Shown here: positions 53,434 through 62,462 of the stretch, piece by piece
Layout: every line of letters begins with the position of its first letter
Position numbering within the stretch: position 1 is the stretch's first letter
Origin: Mucilaginibacter rubeus
GTDB lineage: Bacteria > Bacteroidota > Bacteroidia > Sphingobacteriales > Sphingobacteriaceae
DNA: 64,000 bases
Reading direction: 5' to 3'
Assembly: GCF_014643835.1 (NCBI RefSeq)
Contig: NZ_BMKD01000003.1
Span: 682,001 to 746,000 of the forward strand
The notes under the pieces: model-generated
The model's input: the letters and a program-made list of their open reading frames with translations, nothing else
Databases searched by the model: none
Told to the model about the DNA's origin: nothing
Program-made: the position numbers and the translations under genes

Positions 53434-54060
53434 ATGGCCCGTAACATTAAGGTAAGTATTATTGAGGATGATGAAACCCTGCGCGATGGCTATGCCTTTT
53501 TAATTGGTGCTACCGAGGGCTATGATGTGATCAGTACCTATTGTTCATATGACGAGGCTGCTAAAAAAATAGCTGCGGATAAACCCGATGTAATCCTGCT
53601 GGATATAGAGCTGCCCGGAGTTAACGGCATTGACGCTATACCCAAATTAAAAAAGCTTTTACCCAACTGCTATATCTTAATTCTAACTGTTTACGAATCT
53701 GAAAAACAGATTTTTAACGCGCTGGCCAACGGGGCATCGGGCTATCTTACAAAAAACACCCCGTCAACCAAGATCATCGAATCGATAAAAGAAGTACGTG
53801 AAGGCGGCGGCCCTATGAGTATTAATATTGCACGCCTGGTAATCCGCTCATTTCAAAAAAATCAGGAATCGCCCTTATCTAAGCGAGAAACCCAGATCCT
53901 GGAGTTGATAGGCGAAGGCAAAAGCCGTGGTCAGATTGCCAATGAATTGTTCATCGATCTTGAAACTGTTCGTAGCCATATCAAAAATATCTATCTGAAA
54001 CTTGATGTAAACTCACGTGCCGATGCCATTAAACTGGCAAGGCAGAATAAGCTGATATAG
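53434..54060 (+). CDS. NarL/FixJ-family response regulator
   Basis: A 208-residue response regulator. The receiver domain has acidic pocket residues in IIEDDETLRD, phosphoacceptor D57 (VILLDIELPGVNG) and the conserved Lys in GYLTKNTP. The LuxR-type HTH is SKRETQILELIGEGKSRGQI and ETVRSHIKNIYLKL. It starts 2 bases after the propeller kinase stop and is certainly its partner. Predicted sites include the CCCCC-CAGGTAA motifs upstream of the kinase and the VOC gene. Confidence 0.94.
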   Translation: MARNIKVSIIEDDETLRDGYAFLIGATEGYDVISTYCSYDEAAKKIAADKPDVILLDIELPGVNGIDAIPKLKKLLPNCYILILTVYESEKQIFNALANGASGYLTKNTPSTKIIESIKEVREGGGPMSINIARLVIRSFQKNQESPLSKRETQILELIGEGKSRGQIANELFIDLETVRSHIKNIYLKLDVNSRADAIKLARQNKLI

Positions 54061-54164
54061 GCTTAGAGGTATTCGTGTTGTAGTTGCAACTTTCCACATT
54101 AATCAGGTTGACGGAAAATGTTGGTGACAATATCAACATTGGCGGAGCGCAGGATAGTGCGATT

Positions 54165-54367
54165 CCCTCCCTGAGAGGGTGTAGGGAGGGGTTTCATCGC
54201 CTTGCCTATTCCTCTGAAATGGCGGATAAACCCCTCCCTGCCAAAACACAACCGCGCCGCACCCCTCCCTGGGAGGGTGTAGGGAGGGGTTTCATCGCCT
54301 TGCCTATTCCTCTGAAATGGCGGATAAACCCCTCCCTGCCAAAACACAACCGCGCCGCACCCCTCCC
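54165..54367. repeat. Two tandem copies of a 98-base palindromic repeat
   Basis: The unit GTAGGGAGGGGTTTCATCGC...CCGCGCCGCACCCCTCCC occurs twice with an exact 98-base period (e.g. TAGGGAGGGG at 54182 and 54280). Each unit has facing AGGGAGGGGTTT and AAACCCCTCCCT arms. A related single copy lies at 36795-36930. Confidence 0.8.
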
Positions 54368-54479
54368 AAGGGAGGAAATAAAAGAATCTTCTGAACACCA
54401 ACAACTCCGAAATAATCATTCCCGCGATACCTGTCCTCACGGATCGCTTTGAAAATCCAAACCCTACTAATTCACAAAT

Positions 54480-54508
54480 CCCCCAAATAGGGGGATACTA
54501 TCCCCCTG
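54480..54508 (+). promoter_or_regulatory. Overlapping alternative C/G hairpins
   Basis: CCCCC-AAATA-GGGGG (54480-54494) and GGGGGAT-ACT-ATCCCCC (54490-54506) share their central G-run and are mutually exclusive. They lie directly upstream of the TACCTTTG element, so they may be regulator half-sites for the NarL-type protein or an RNA-level switch if transcribed. Confidence 0.45.
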
Positions 54509-54525
54509 CAGGTAAAGTACCTTTG
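54499..54525 (+). promoter_or_regulatory. Promoter region of the VOC/AraC genes with CAGGTAA motif
   Basis: TATCCCCCTGCAGGTAA (54499-54515) resembles the motif upstream of the kinase gene, and TACCTTTG (54518-54525) fits the -7 consensus. The VOC start at 54653 leaves a leader of about 120 bases. Confidence 0.45.
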
Positions 54526-54652
54526 ATATGTTAAGTAGTTTTAACTGACCGGCTACTGTAAACCCGCTTCAAAAATTATCCTGTTTGCTGCCCCTGGCCA
54601 ACAGGTTGGTTTCCATCATTACAATCTGGTTTCTGTTAATAGCTACTGTAAA

Positions 54653-55018
54653 ATGAAATTGAAATATATACCTGTGTATACAGCTGACTTTGAGGGTCAA
54701 ATTGATTTTTATACTCAAAAATTAGGCTTCAAAGTAACAGGCACAATGACATTTTACGAGGGTAAGGAAAGCACGGTGATCCAGTCGGATAAATTAAATG
54801 TGGCGCTGCTTGTAACTAATAATGACGGCAACAGTGATAAGAGTAATATTATCATTAACACTGCCGACTGTTTGAACGATTATCATGTGCTCCGTACGGC
54901 CGGCGTATTTTTTTGCAAGTCGCCTGCATATTTACCAGCCGGACTGGCAGCCGAATTTTTGGATCCGGCGGGCAACAAATTCATGTTACTGGAAGAAAGA
55001 AATTATAACGAACAATAA
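54653..55018 (+). CDS. VOC-superfamily (glyoxalase-like) protein
   Basis: A 121-residue VOC protein. LKYIPVYTADFEGQIDFYTQ opens the first module; PAGLAAEFLDPAGNKFMLLE closes the second with a conserved metal-site Glu. Other ligands are not clearly conserved, so it may bind rather than transform small molecules. It is followed 12 bases later by the AraC-family regulator gene, suggesting the pair responds to one compound. Confidence 0.85.
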   Translation: MKLKYIPVYTADFEGQIDFYTQKLGFKVTGTMTFYEGKESTVIQSDKLNVALLVTNNDGNSDKSNIIINTADCLNDYHVLRTAGVFFCKSPAYLPAGLAAEFLDPAGNKFMLLEERNYNEQ

Positions 55019-55030
55019 AATCATATCACA

Positions 55031-55897
55031 ATGGACTATTCAAAAGTATTACGCAACAACAACAAGATTGTAAGTCGCACCGGCGGCCAAAGGCAGGGGC
55101 CGCAGTATACTTCAGATTTAAGCCTTCGCTTTGTATTAAACGGTAATGAACGTTATGATATTGGCCGCAGACATTTGTCCATATATCCCGATTCGTTCCT
55201 GATCCTGAACAGGGGTACACAATATTCAACCGATACCGATCTTGGCCAGCAGGTACAATCATTTGCCATCAATTTTGATCAGCAGTTTTTGCAGGATTTT
55301 AAAGATTGCTGGACCTTTGACAATGACACTTTGTTAAGTAAAGGCTACGGTAACGGTAAATTACAGCCGGAGTTTAATGAAACCATATATCCGTTTGCCG
55401 GCGATATCAAGTACAATGTATGTCACCTGAAACAACACCTGGATAATGGAATGCAGGATGAAATGCTGATCAACGAATACCTGCACCATACGCTCATTAA
55501 TTATTTTCATATTTATAATGATGAGATCTGCAAAAAAGCCGAAAAGCTCGACTTTTTAAACCAGGGAACCAGGGTTGAGATCCTGCGGCGTCTTAACCTG
55601 GCTAAAGAGTACTTGTACAGTAATTATAACCAAAACATTAGCCTTGAAGATCTTGCCGAACATGCCTGCCTTTCGGTTAACCATTTGCTGCGCACTTTTA
55701 AGCAGGCTTTTGGTTTAACACCGCACCAGTTTTTGATCCAGCTGCGTTTAAAACGCTCACTAATGCTGCTGAAAGATACTCGTTATCCTGTAAATGAGGT
55801 AGTTGGTATGGTAGGTTTTGAATGCCCAAGTTCGTTCATCAGATTATTCCGCACGCATTATAAGATAACGCCATTAAAATACAGACAATCAGCATGA
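55031..55897 (+). CDS. AraC-family transcriptional regulator
   Basis: A 288-residue regulator. The N-terminal ~165 residues form a cupin-like sensing region (NGNERYDIGRRHLSIYPDSF, LNRGTQYSTDTDLGQQVQSF). The C-terminal double helix-turn-helix is clear: YNQNISLEDLAEHACLSVNH followed by LLRTFKQAFGLTPHQFLIQL and VNEVVGMVGFECPSSFIRLF. It probably activates genes near it in response to a small ligand, perhaps through the adjacent VOC protein. Confidence 0.92.
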   Translation: MDYSKVLRNNNKIVSRTGGQRQGPQYTSDLSLRFVLNGNERYDIGRRHLSIYPDSFLILNRGTQYSTDTDLGQQVQSFAINFDQQFLQDFKDCWTFDNDTLLSKGYGNGKLQPEFNETIYPFAGDIKYNVCHLKQHLDNGMQDEMLINEYLHHTLINYFHIYNDEICKKAEKLDFLNQGTRVEILRRLNLAKEYLYSNYNQNISLEDLAEHACLSVNHLLRTFKQAFGLTPHQFLIQLRLKRSLMLLKDTRYPVNEVVGMVGFECPSSFIRLFRTHYKITPLKYRQSA

Positions 55898-56018
55898 TAA
55901 GAGTTTTCTTTTTGTGTTAAGATGGTGCTTTTCACACATGTAGCACGTATTTAACACACTATGTTTGCAGTACCAGATAGTTTTTTGTTAAGGATATTTG
56001 GTCAGTTAATAGTTAATG

Positions 56019-56057
56019 AAAAAGTCAGTAACGCGAGGTCACTGACTTTTTGTTTTT
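56019..56057 (+). terminator. Intrinsic terminator after the AraC-family gene
   Basis: AAAAAGTCAGT (56019-56029) pairs perfectly with ACTGACTTTTT (56041-56051), followed by GTTTTT. It is symmetrical enough to work in both directions. Confidence 0.85.
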
Positions 56058-56195
56058 GAGGGTAGGAGGATGAGGAGAACATAAAAATGACATTGAATGA
56101 TGGTCCTGTTAAAAAAATATGCGAAAATCAACATTTGCCTTCCTTGCTGTAACATTCGCAAAAAAAGATCGTCTTTTATGTTAAAACCTACTGCT

Positions 56196-56369
56196 ATGAA
56201 ATTTTTTACCATACTGGCCGTTACCGGCGGATTGTTTTTTACTTCGCTCCAGATAGAAAAGACTAACGTTGCGGGCGTTAAACACAAAAACAAATGCTGT
56301 GTAAACGCAAAAAAATCAAAATGCCCGCTTGCTTGCAAACGGGCAAAATCGGTTAAGTTAAACAGTTAA
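56196..56369 (+). CDS. Small exported Cys/Lys-rich peptide
   Basis: From the ATG at 56196 the product is 57 residues: a hydrophobic signal-like segment (MKFFTILAVTGGLFFTSLQ), then a short basic Cys-rich part (HKNKCCVNAKKSKCPLACKR). Four cysteines could form disulfides or bind metal. ATGs at 56178 and 56097 give longer forms without better logic. The family is unknown; credibility rests on signal plus Cys pattern. Confidence 0.5.
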   Translation: MKFFTILAVTGGLFFTSLQIEKTNVAGVKHKNKCCVNAKKSKCPLACKRAKSVKLNS

Positions 56370-56448
56370 AAACGATACAGGGTTTCATCCCCTCAAAAGG
56401 CGTCCGGTGATTTAAGGGGAATCTGTTGCCGGCGCCTTTGCATGGTTT

Positions 56449-58527
56449 TTATTTAGCCCCTTCAAATTTGAAAAGCGCAGCATCGCCTGCTTTTATTACA
56501 ACGATGCCCGTGTTGTTCAGGTTATAGCCTTGTAACAAGGATTTGGTAATCTTTCCTTTGCCAGCTTCAAATCCTATCCGTTTAGCATCAACGGCATAAG
56601 TTTTATCCTCATTACCATAATTAAACAGTGCCAGGTAAAAGCTGTTGCCAATTTTAAGTGCAAATTGTTCTGTTGTTCCGGTTTCTGTATTCCCCTCAAC
56701 TGGTCTGAAAGCTTTTCCATTTTGCACAATTTTCAAGATCTCAGGATTTTGATACATGGCCTTTGCTCTGTCACTCCATTGCCCATGTGTCGAAAAATCA
56801 TCACCGGTTATGAACGTGCCGGTAACAATGGCCGAGAGCATCCTGGCGCGGTTAGCACCTTCACTTTCGGTTGAAAGTACAACATGGTCGGCATCAATAT
56901 AGTTATATAGGTAAGTTTGCCACCAACCATAGTTTACGCTGTTGAGGGTATAGCGGGTATCTTTTACAGTTTTAAAAGCATCGCATGCAATGCGCCTCAT
57001 GTGTGCGTAACGCCCGGTTGCCAGGCTGGGAGAAATGGCAGCGTAAACCAGCATCTGATCACCCAACTGATCAATCAGGTGTTCCATCCCCCTTTTATAC
57101 GCCTGCATGCCGGTGGTGATTTTAGGGTCATAAAAATGGCTTGATTCGGCCGCCGCATGACCCAGAAAGTCGATCTTGATCATTTTAAAACCACAGGCTT
57201 TTAATTTACCAATTACATAGTCAATATGTTGCAGGGTACCCGGATGGGTTGGGTCTGTTGCGCGGGCACCGTCTATGTCGTGATAGCTATCGCCAACTTT
57301 TGTCCATGTTTCACCATAGGTGTAGTTACTTCCTAAAACTTTGCGGCTGGGGCCGCCTTTCCAACCCCAGTCGGTAAATGGGGCCCAGTACACGCCGGGT
57401 TGAAGGCCTTTTGATTTACAGTAATCGGCAAATGATTTCAGTTTGCCAAAATCACCTTCCCAGCCACCGCTGATCATATTATCCCAAAACGAATCGAGAT
57501 CAATAAACGCGGTATTGCCGTTACGGAATGCAGGGATGCTATCGGCAAAAAAGTTGGCTACTTTGATAGCTTTATCGTAATTGAGTTTTTCCTGCATAAC
57601 GCCCCAGCTGTTCCAACCAACAGGAGTAGGTTTTGTCCAGTTAAAAATGTAAGGTGGTTCGGCAATACGGTTGGCTTTACCAAACTCTTCCATACCATTG
57701 CGCCAGTCGGCAAACCAGCCCACAAATACTTTAGGCGATTTAACGGTATTACCGCTGATATAACCATGGGCAATTTTATCGCGGTTTACAGCTTCTTCGG
57801 TGTAGCCTCCCCATATTTCAAAGGTGTTGGCACTATCTTTTTTGGCGATGGTACGCACACCGGTTTTCCAGGTTTCGTGTTCTACAGATCCAAACACCAG
57901 GCCTTTGCGGCTACTGTTATCGAAAACAGTACCTATCTCAGCACTGGTATTGGTAAGCGGGGCTTTAAACGCTTTTGAATCGTAGCTAATAAAGGTATCG
58001 TTATCAAAAGGCACAAATACCGAACGGGTATCGCCGGGTATTGCTGCCATATTACCGGCTATCGGCTCCATGTAATTTGTTTTCAGGTTTTTGCCCTCAA
58101 CATAAAGTTCGACAAAAAAATAGCCTTTGTGCGATGGATAAGTATAAAACACCTGCATCATGTTTGGCAAATTATTGCCGCTTAGGGTGAAAGTATGTTT
58201 TACGCCTTTGCCAAAACCATCGGTTATTAAGGCTTTAGTATAAGCAACGTTTTTGTACGCTGTTGAAGTAATAAGTTTTCCGTTGATGCCGGCTTTGCTA
58301 TAGCAATTACCAAGTACAGTTTTTCCATTTTCGATAACAGAAAAAGTGCCGGTTTTTTGATCATAATTAATAGTGCCAGAGGTACCGTATGAAAACGATA
58401 TATTCCCTTTCGGGGTTGGCTGGATAGTAATGATTCGGGTTGATGCCGAAACAATTGCCGGCTGCCAAACGCAAAGCAAGCCGGACAATTGCACAGCAAT
58501 TATAAAATGTGTAAGGAATTTTTGCAT
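56449..58527 (-). CDS. Alpha-galactosidase-like glycoside hydrolase (GH27/GH36 clan)
   Basis: A 692-residue exported enzyme (signal about MQKFLTHFIIAVQLSGLLC, leading to QPAIVSA). An N-terminal beta-sandwich (about 30-290) precedes a TIM barrel: PVGWNSWGVMQEKLNYDKA, AFIDLDSFWDNMISGGW and the nucleophile region FKMIKIDFLGHAA, where the Asp is the likely nucleophile. Order and motifs fit melibiase-like clan GH-D enzymes. With two fucosidase genes upstream on the same strand it likely trims galactose or a related sugar from a fucosylated glycan such as xyloglucan or a host-type glycan. Confidence 0.82.
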   Translation of the reverse strand: MQKFLTHFIIAVQLSGLLCVWQPAIVSASTRIITIQPTPKGNISFSYGTSGTINYDQKTGTFSVIENGKTVLGNCYSKAGINGKLITSTAYKNVAYTKALITDGFGKGVKHTFTLSGNNLPNMMQVFYTYPSHKGYFFVELYVEGKNLKTNYMEPIAGNMAAIPGDTRSVFVPFDNDTFISYDSKAFKAPLTNTSAEIGTVFDNSSRKGLVFGSVEHETWKTGVRTIAKKDSANTFEIWGGYTEEAVNRDKIAHGYISGNTVKSPKVFVGWFADWRNGMEEFGKANRIAEPPYIFNWTKPTPVGWNSWGVMQEKLNYDKAIKVANFFADSIPAFRNGNTAFIDLDSFWDNMISGGWEGDFGKLKSFADYCKSKGLQPGVYWAPFTDWGWKGGPSRKVLGSNYTYGETWTKVGDSYHDIDGARATDPTHPGTLQHIDYVIGKLKACGFKMIKIDFLGHAAAESSHFYDPKITTGMQAYKRGMEHLIDQLGDQMLVYAAISPSLATGRYAHMRRIACDAFKTVKDTRYTLNSVNYGWWQTYLYNYIDADHVVLSTESEGANRARMLSAIVTGTFITGDDFSTHGQWSDRAKAMYQNPEILKIVQNGKAFRPVEGNTETGTTEQFALKIGNSFYLALFNYGNEDKTYAVDAKRIGFEAGKGKITKSLLQGYNLNNTGIVVIKAGDAALFKFEGAK

Positions 58528-58685
58528 GAATTTTAGGTTATTAAATGTGTAAATTACATTTTATTTATGGTATGCAATTATTGTAATTAAGTCAAATAGC
58601 ATTCTTTACAATACGGCTTAATAAAGAACAACTTGTATAGATAAGACACCCTGAAAAGGATGCCTTATTTGTTTATAAGCCATTA

Positions 58686-61025
58686 TTAAGCTTTAACGGC
58701 CATTATACTTTTGATCTGTCCGTTAACTTTTATTTTAACCGTACGCGGAGTAGGTGAGGTTACTTTATAAGAGGTTACTTTACCGTCTTTCCATTTCATA
58801 TCAACTGTGAAATTACCGCGGGCCTTAAGGCCTTTAACCTCGCCCTGTGCTTTCCATGCATCAGGGATAGAAGGAATAAAATCAATAAACCCGGCATGGC
58901 TCTGGATCAGCATTTCAGCAATACCTGCTGTCGCGCCAAAGTTACCGTCGATCTGGAACGGCGGACCGGCTGATAGCAAATTAGGATATACGCCGCCGCC
59001 TGCACCGTAGTTAATATCGGTTTTGATGGTTGGCTTCATCAGTTCCTTAAACAGTTTGTAAGTGCGGTTTCCGTCATGCAAACGTGCCCACCACAATATT
59101 TTGTAGGCGATAGACCAGCTTGGGCCGTCGTCGCCACGTACCTCTAAAGTTTTTTTAGCGGCTTCGGCAAGTGCGGGTGTAGCTTCTGGTGTAATCTGAG
59201 ATGCCGGAAATAAACCATACAGGTGTGATACGTGGCGATGCTGCGGTTCGGTTTCTTTATAATCCTCCAGCCATTCCTGGATGCGCCCATCCTTAGATAT
59301 AACACCCGGCGGCGGGAGCTTTTTCACTTTAGCAGCCAGTGTTTTGCTGAATGCAGCATCCGTACCTAACATCTTGCTTGCAGTTATCACATTGTTGAAT
59401 AACTGGCGGATGATCTGGTTATCAATAGTTGGACCTACGCAGATACTGGCGTGTGTACCATCGGGCAGGTAAAAACTGTTTTCGGGCGATGATGAAGGCG
59501 AGGTAACCAGCCAACCTGTTTTGGCATCGCTGATCAGCATACTGTTGTAAAATTGCGCAGCGCCTTTCAGTATCGGGTAAATTTGTTTCAGGTAGTTTTT
59601 ATCGCCTGTAAAATCATAGTGCTGCCACAGGTTATCGCAAAGCCAGCCCGAACCAACTTTACAAATTCCCCATGATGCGCTTTCACCAGGCTCGGTAAAG
59701 CCCCAGGGGTTAGTGATTACATGGGCTACCCAACCATCGGCATTGTAATAAGCTTTGGCTGTTTTTTCGCCATGGGGCACCATGCCTTTAACCAGATCGG
59801 CAAGGGGCAGGTTCAGTTCTGACAGGTTGGAAACTTCAACCGGCCACTGGTTCATCTCAATATTAATATCCAGGTGATAATCGCCGTTCCACGGGGTGTG
59901 CACTTCGTTAGCCCATAAACCTTGCAGGTTGGGTGGCAACAGGCCTACACGCGTGCTGCAAATGCTCAGGTAGCGGCCAAATTGGTAAAATAAAACAGGG
60001 AGGCCTTTATCTGCATCGGGATTGGTATGGAAAGCGATAAGCCTTTGATCGGTAGTTAGTTTATCTGCTTCTGAAGCACCAAGATCAACTTTTACGCGGT
60101 TAAAGAGTTTCTGAAAGTTGGCGATATGCTGCTCTTTTTCCAAGGCATAAGGCTTTTTCATAGCGGCCTTCAGTGCGCCGTCCATTTTGCTGAGATATTG
60201 CGGATTCTTAAAATCTGTACCCGCCGATATATAAATGATCACCTCGGTTGCGTCTTTAATAACCAGCGAAGTAGGGGTGCTGCTTAATGAACCGCCGGTT
60301 AGTTGCGCCTTTACCCTTGCTTTGTAAGCTACGCCTTTGCCGTCGGTACCATTATCCAACTGGCCGGTAAGATCAAGCTCATTACCTTCTACTGAAGTAA
60401 CCCCGCGCTCCGGTCGACTGATATTGATGCTCAGGTTAAGCATTCCCGGTTTATCGGCGCTTAGTTTAATCACATCTACATCATTACCAAAACTGGTAAA
60501 ATATTCACGTTTGTAAGTAACGCCATTTACCTGGTAAGTGGTTTTGGCCAGCGCGTTGTTTAATGAAAGCTCACGTTCATAGTTTTCGTATTTTATGTTT
60601 TTGCCGTCAATGCCCTTGTATTGGTAGTTCAGGTTCAAGTCGCCAAGCATCTGGAAGCAACCGAAAGGTACCCCGCCTGATCCTTTTCCCGTGCATACAA
60701 ATGATTTATCGATAATGGCTTGCGCTTCCACATTTTTACCGGCGGCAAGCAGGCTTCTTATTTCGGGCAGTTTTTTATAGGCTTCGTAATTGTTGGCATC
60801 CTGCGATGAGCCCGACCACATGGTGATATCATTCAATACTACTTTTTCGGCAGTAACACCGCCATCGGGCATCATCCCCAGGCGGCCGTTACCAAGTGCA
60901 ACGGTTTCTTCCCATCGCTGGGCAGGTTGTTTGTACCAAAGTTTTAATTGTTTTGTTTGTGCGTGAGTAAACGTTGTAATACCTGTTATCATTACAGTTA
61001 TTAGCAGGGGCGTTCTTTTTAGCAT
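58686..61025 (-). CDS. GH95 alpha-L-fucosidase
   Basis: A 779-residue exported enzyme (signal MLKRTPLLITVMITGITTFT). The N-terminal GH95 beta domain begins LWYKQPAQRWEETVALGNGR with LGMMPDGGV. The (alpha/alpha)6 barrel includes WNGDYHLDINIEMNQWPVEV, WLVTSPSSSPENSF and the later EPQHRHVSHLYGLFPASQI and IDGNFGATAGIAEML segments, with the Asn/Asp/Glu inverting catalytic set. The family cleaves alpha-1,2-fucose. GH29 lies 34 bases upstream, giving complementary linkage coverage. Confidence 0.92.
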   Translation of the reverse strand: MLKRTPLLITVMITGITTFTHAQTKQLKLWYKQPAQRWEETVALGNGRLGMMPDGGVTAEKVVLNDITMWSGSSQDANNYEAYKKLPEIRSLLAAGKNVEAQAIIDKSFVCTGKGSGGVPFGCFQMLGDLNLNYQYKGIDGKNIKYENYERELSLNNALAKTTYQVNGVTYKREYFTSFGNDVDVIKLSADKPGMLNLSINISRPERGVTSVEGNELDLTGQLDNGTDGKGVAYKARVKAQLTGGSLSSTPTSLVIKDATEVIIYISAGTDFKNPQYLSKMDGALKAAMKKPYALEKEQHIANFQKLFNRVKVDLGASEADKLTTDQRLIAFHTNPDADKGLPVLFYQFGRYLSICSTRVGLLPPNLQGLWANEVHTPWNGDYHLDINIEMNQWPVEVSNLSELNLPLADLVKGMVPHGEKTAKAYYNADGWVAHVITNPWGFTEPGESASWGICKVGSGWLCDNLWQHYDFTGDKNYLKQIYPILKGAAQFYNSMLISDAKTGWLVTSPSSSPENSFYLPDGTHASICVGPTIDNQIIRQLFNNVITASKMLGTDAAFSKTLAAKVKKLPPPGVISKDGRIQEWLEDYKETEPQHRHVSHLYGLFPASQITPEATPALAEAAKKTLEVRGDDGPSWSIAYKILWWARLHDGNRTYKLFKELMKPTIKTDINYGAGGGVYPNLLSAGPPFQIDGNFGATAGIAEMLIQSHAGFIDFIPSIPDAWKAQGEVKGLKARGNFTVDMKWKDGKVTSYKVTSPTPRTVKIKVNGQIKSIMAVKA

Positions 61026-61059
61026 GTTTATGTTAATTAGGTTTTCTGTTTTTTTTATT

Positions 61060-62367
61060 TTATTTACCTGTGGTAATTACGGGGATCTCTTCGGCGTTTT
61101 TATTCAGTTCCAATACTATCACATTACTGTTGGCATCAGGTAAGGTTTGCGGCAAATCAATGATATAGCCTGTGGCATCCGGTTTATAATTTACTTTGGC
61201 TCCTCCCAACACATAAGCATTGGTTATGTTAGTGCCCGGCATGTTAGGCAGCACAATTTTATCACCTTTTTTCTGAAATACGTGCAAATAGATCTTGTTT
61301 CCCTTGCGTGTAACAGCATAGTTATCATTAGGGGCAATCGGGCCGCCTTTGGTGCCATAAATACTTTCACCATACTTTTTTAGCCAGGCACCCATTTGCC
61401 GTAATGTTTCAACTTGCCTCACTTCAATGCGGCCATCAGGCATAGGTCCAACATTTAATAGTAGGTTGCCATTACCGGCGGCTGTTTTTACCAGTGTTTG
61501 GATACACTCCTGCGCGGTTTTCATTTTATCATTAGGTTTCCATGCCCATTGCTGGCAGATGGTGATGCAGCTTTCCCATGGTTCGTTCATATTCAGCTGA
61601 CCGATGCGCTGTTCGGGCGTAAGGTAATCACCTACCGATTGGGCGTTCAGCTTTTCGCTTTCTTTGCCTAAGCGGTTGTTTACGATCACCTTTGGATCAA
61701 TACTTTTAATGTACGAATAGATCTCCTGCCCGTCGGCATTGGTCCATGGTTTTTCCCAGTAGCCATCAAACCAAAGCAGGTGGGGATGATATTTGGTGAT
61801 GAGCTCTTTTAGCTCATTCTTCATTTGCGTTTTAAAGGCCGCCATATCACCCCTAACATTCTTTGTCGAATCGTAAGGGTTATGGATAGGGTAGTTAGGG
61901 TCGTGCCAGTCGAGCACGGTATGATAGATGCAAAACAGGATACCCTGTTTTTTGCAGGCCGTAGCCAGTTCGGCAACCATATCGCGTTTATATGGTGTTT
62001 TGCTGATGTTATAGTCAGTAAAAGCGGATGGCCATAAAGCAAAGCCATCATGGTGTTTTGCCGTAATCACCAGGTATTTCATGCCTGCATCTTTGGCGGC
62101 TTTTACTATGGCATCGGCATTAAATAAAACCGGGTTAAACTCCTTGTACAGGTTATCATAGTCATCTTGCGCTACTTCTTTGTTGCGGCTCCAGCCAATT
62201 TCGGTACCGCGTAAAGTTACCGGGCCGAAGTGTACAAACATGCCGAAGCGTTTGGTCATAAAATCATCCAAAACCGCTTTGGGTGTTTTCACAGTAACAG
62301 CCTGCTGGGCAAAGCTGAGTTTGATTATAGAAAACAGGTACAGGAGAATAATTGCCGGTTTTTTCAT
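61060..62367 (-). CDS. GH29 alpha-L-fucosidase
   Basis: A 435-residue exported enzyme (signal MKKPAIILLYLFSIIKLSFA). GH29 landmarks are RFGMFVHFGPVTLRGTEIGW, YLVITAKHHDGFALWPS and the retaining nucleophile Asp in HLLWFDGYWEKPW. The C terminus has a small beta domain (VTRKGNKIYLHVFQKKGDKI). It removes alpha-1,3/1,4- or broader-linkage fucose. It is the first enzyme in this minus-strand cluster, immediately downstream of the two discoidin-type lipoprotein genes. Confidence 0.92.
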   Translation of the reverse strand: MKKPAIILLYLFSIIKLSFAQQAVTVKTPKAVLDDFMTKRFGMFVHFGPVTLRGTEIGWSRNKEVAQDDYDNLYKEFNPVLFNADAIVKAAKDAGMKYLVITAKHHDGFALWPSAFTDYNISKTPYKRDMVAELATACKKQGILFCIYHTVLDWHDPNYPIHNPYDSTKNVRGDMAAFKTQMKNELKELITKYHPHLLWFDGYWEKPWTNADGQEIYSYIKSIDPKVIVNNRLGKESEKLNAQSVGDYLTPEQRIGQLNMNEPWESCITICQQWAWKPNDKMKTAQECIQTLVKTAAGNGNLLLNVGPMPDGRIEVRQVETLRQMGAWLKKYGESIYGTKGGPIAPNDNYAVTRKGNKIYLHVFQKKGDKIVLPNMPGTNITNAYVLGGAKVNYKPDATGYIIDLPQTLPDANSNVIVLELNKNAEEIPVITTGK

Positions 62368-62462
62368 TGCTGAATTTTTGGTGTGAACATTATAGAGGTC
62401 TTCGTCTTTATGCTTTTTAAAATATGACCAGGCCGCAAGTCAGCCCGGTCATTGGGGTGTTA

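Larger units (their letters stand above)
54061..54652. other. Repeat-bearing intergenic region between response regulator and VOC gene
   Basis: No gene is credible here; open frames on both strands are created by the repeats. In order it holds TGTTGGTGACAATATCAACA (about 54119-54138, related to the hairpins at 883 and 1134), the 98-base tandem repeat (54165-54367), and a C/G palindrome cluster with a promoter near 54480-54525. Confidence 0.6.

Noticed and set aside
54084-54452. Overlapping open frames on both strands in the tandem repeat region
   Set aside because: The frames exist only because the 98-base palindromic unit lacks stops; products are repeats rich in Pro and Arg with no domain.
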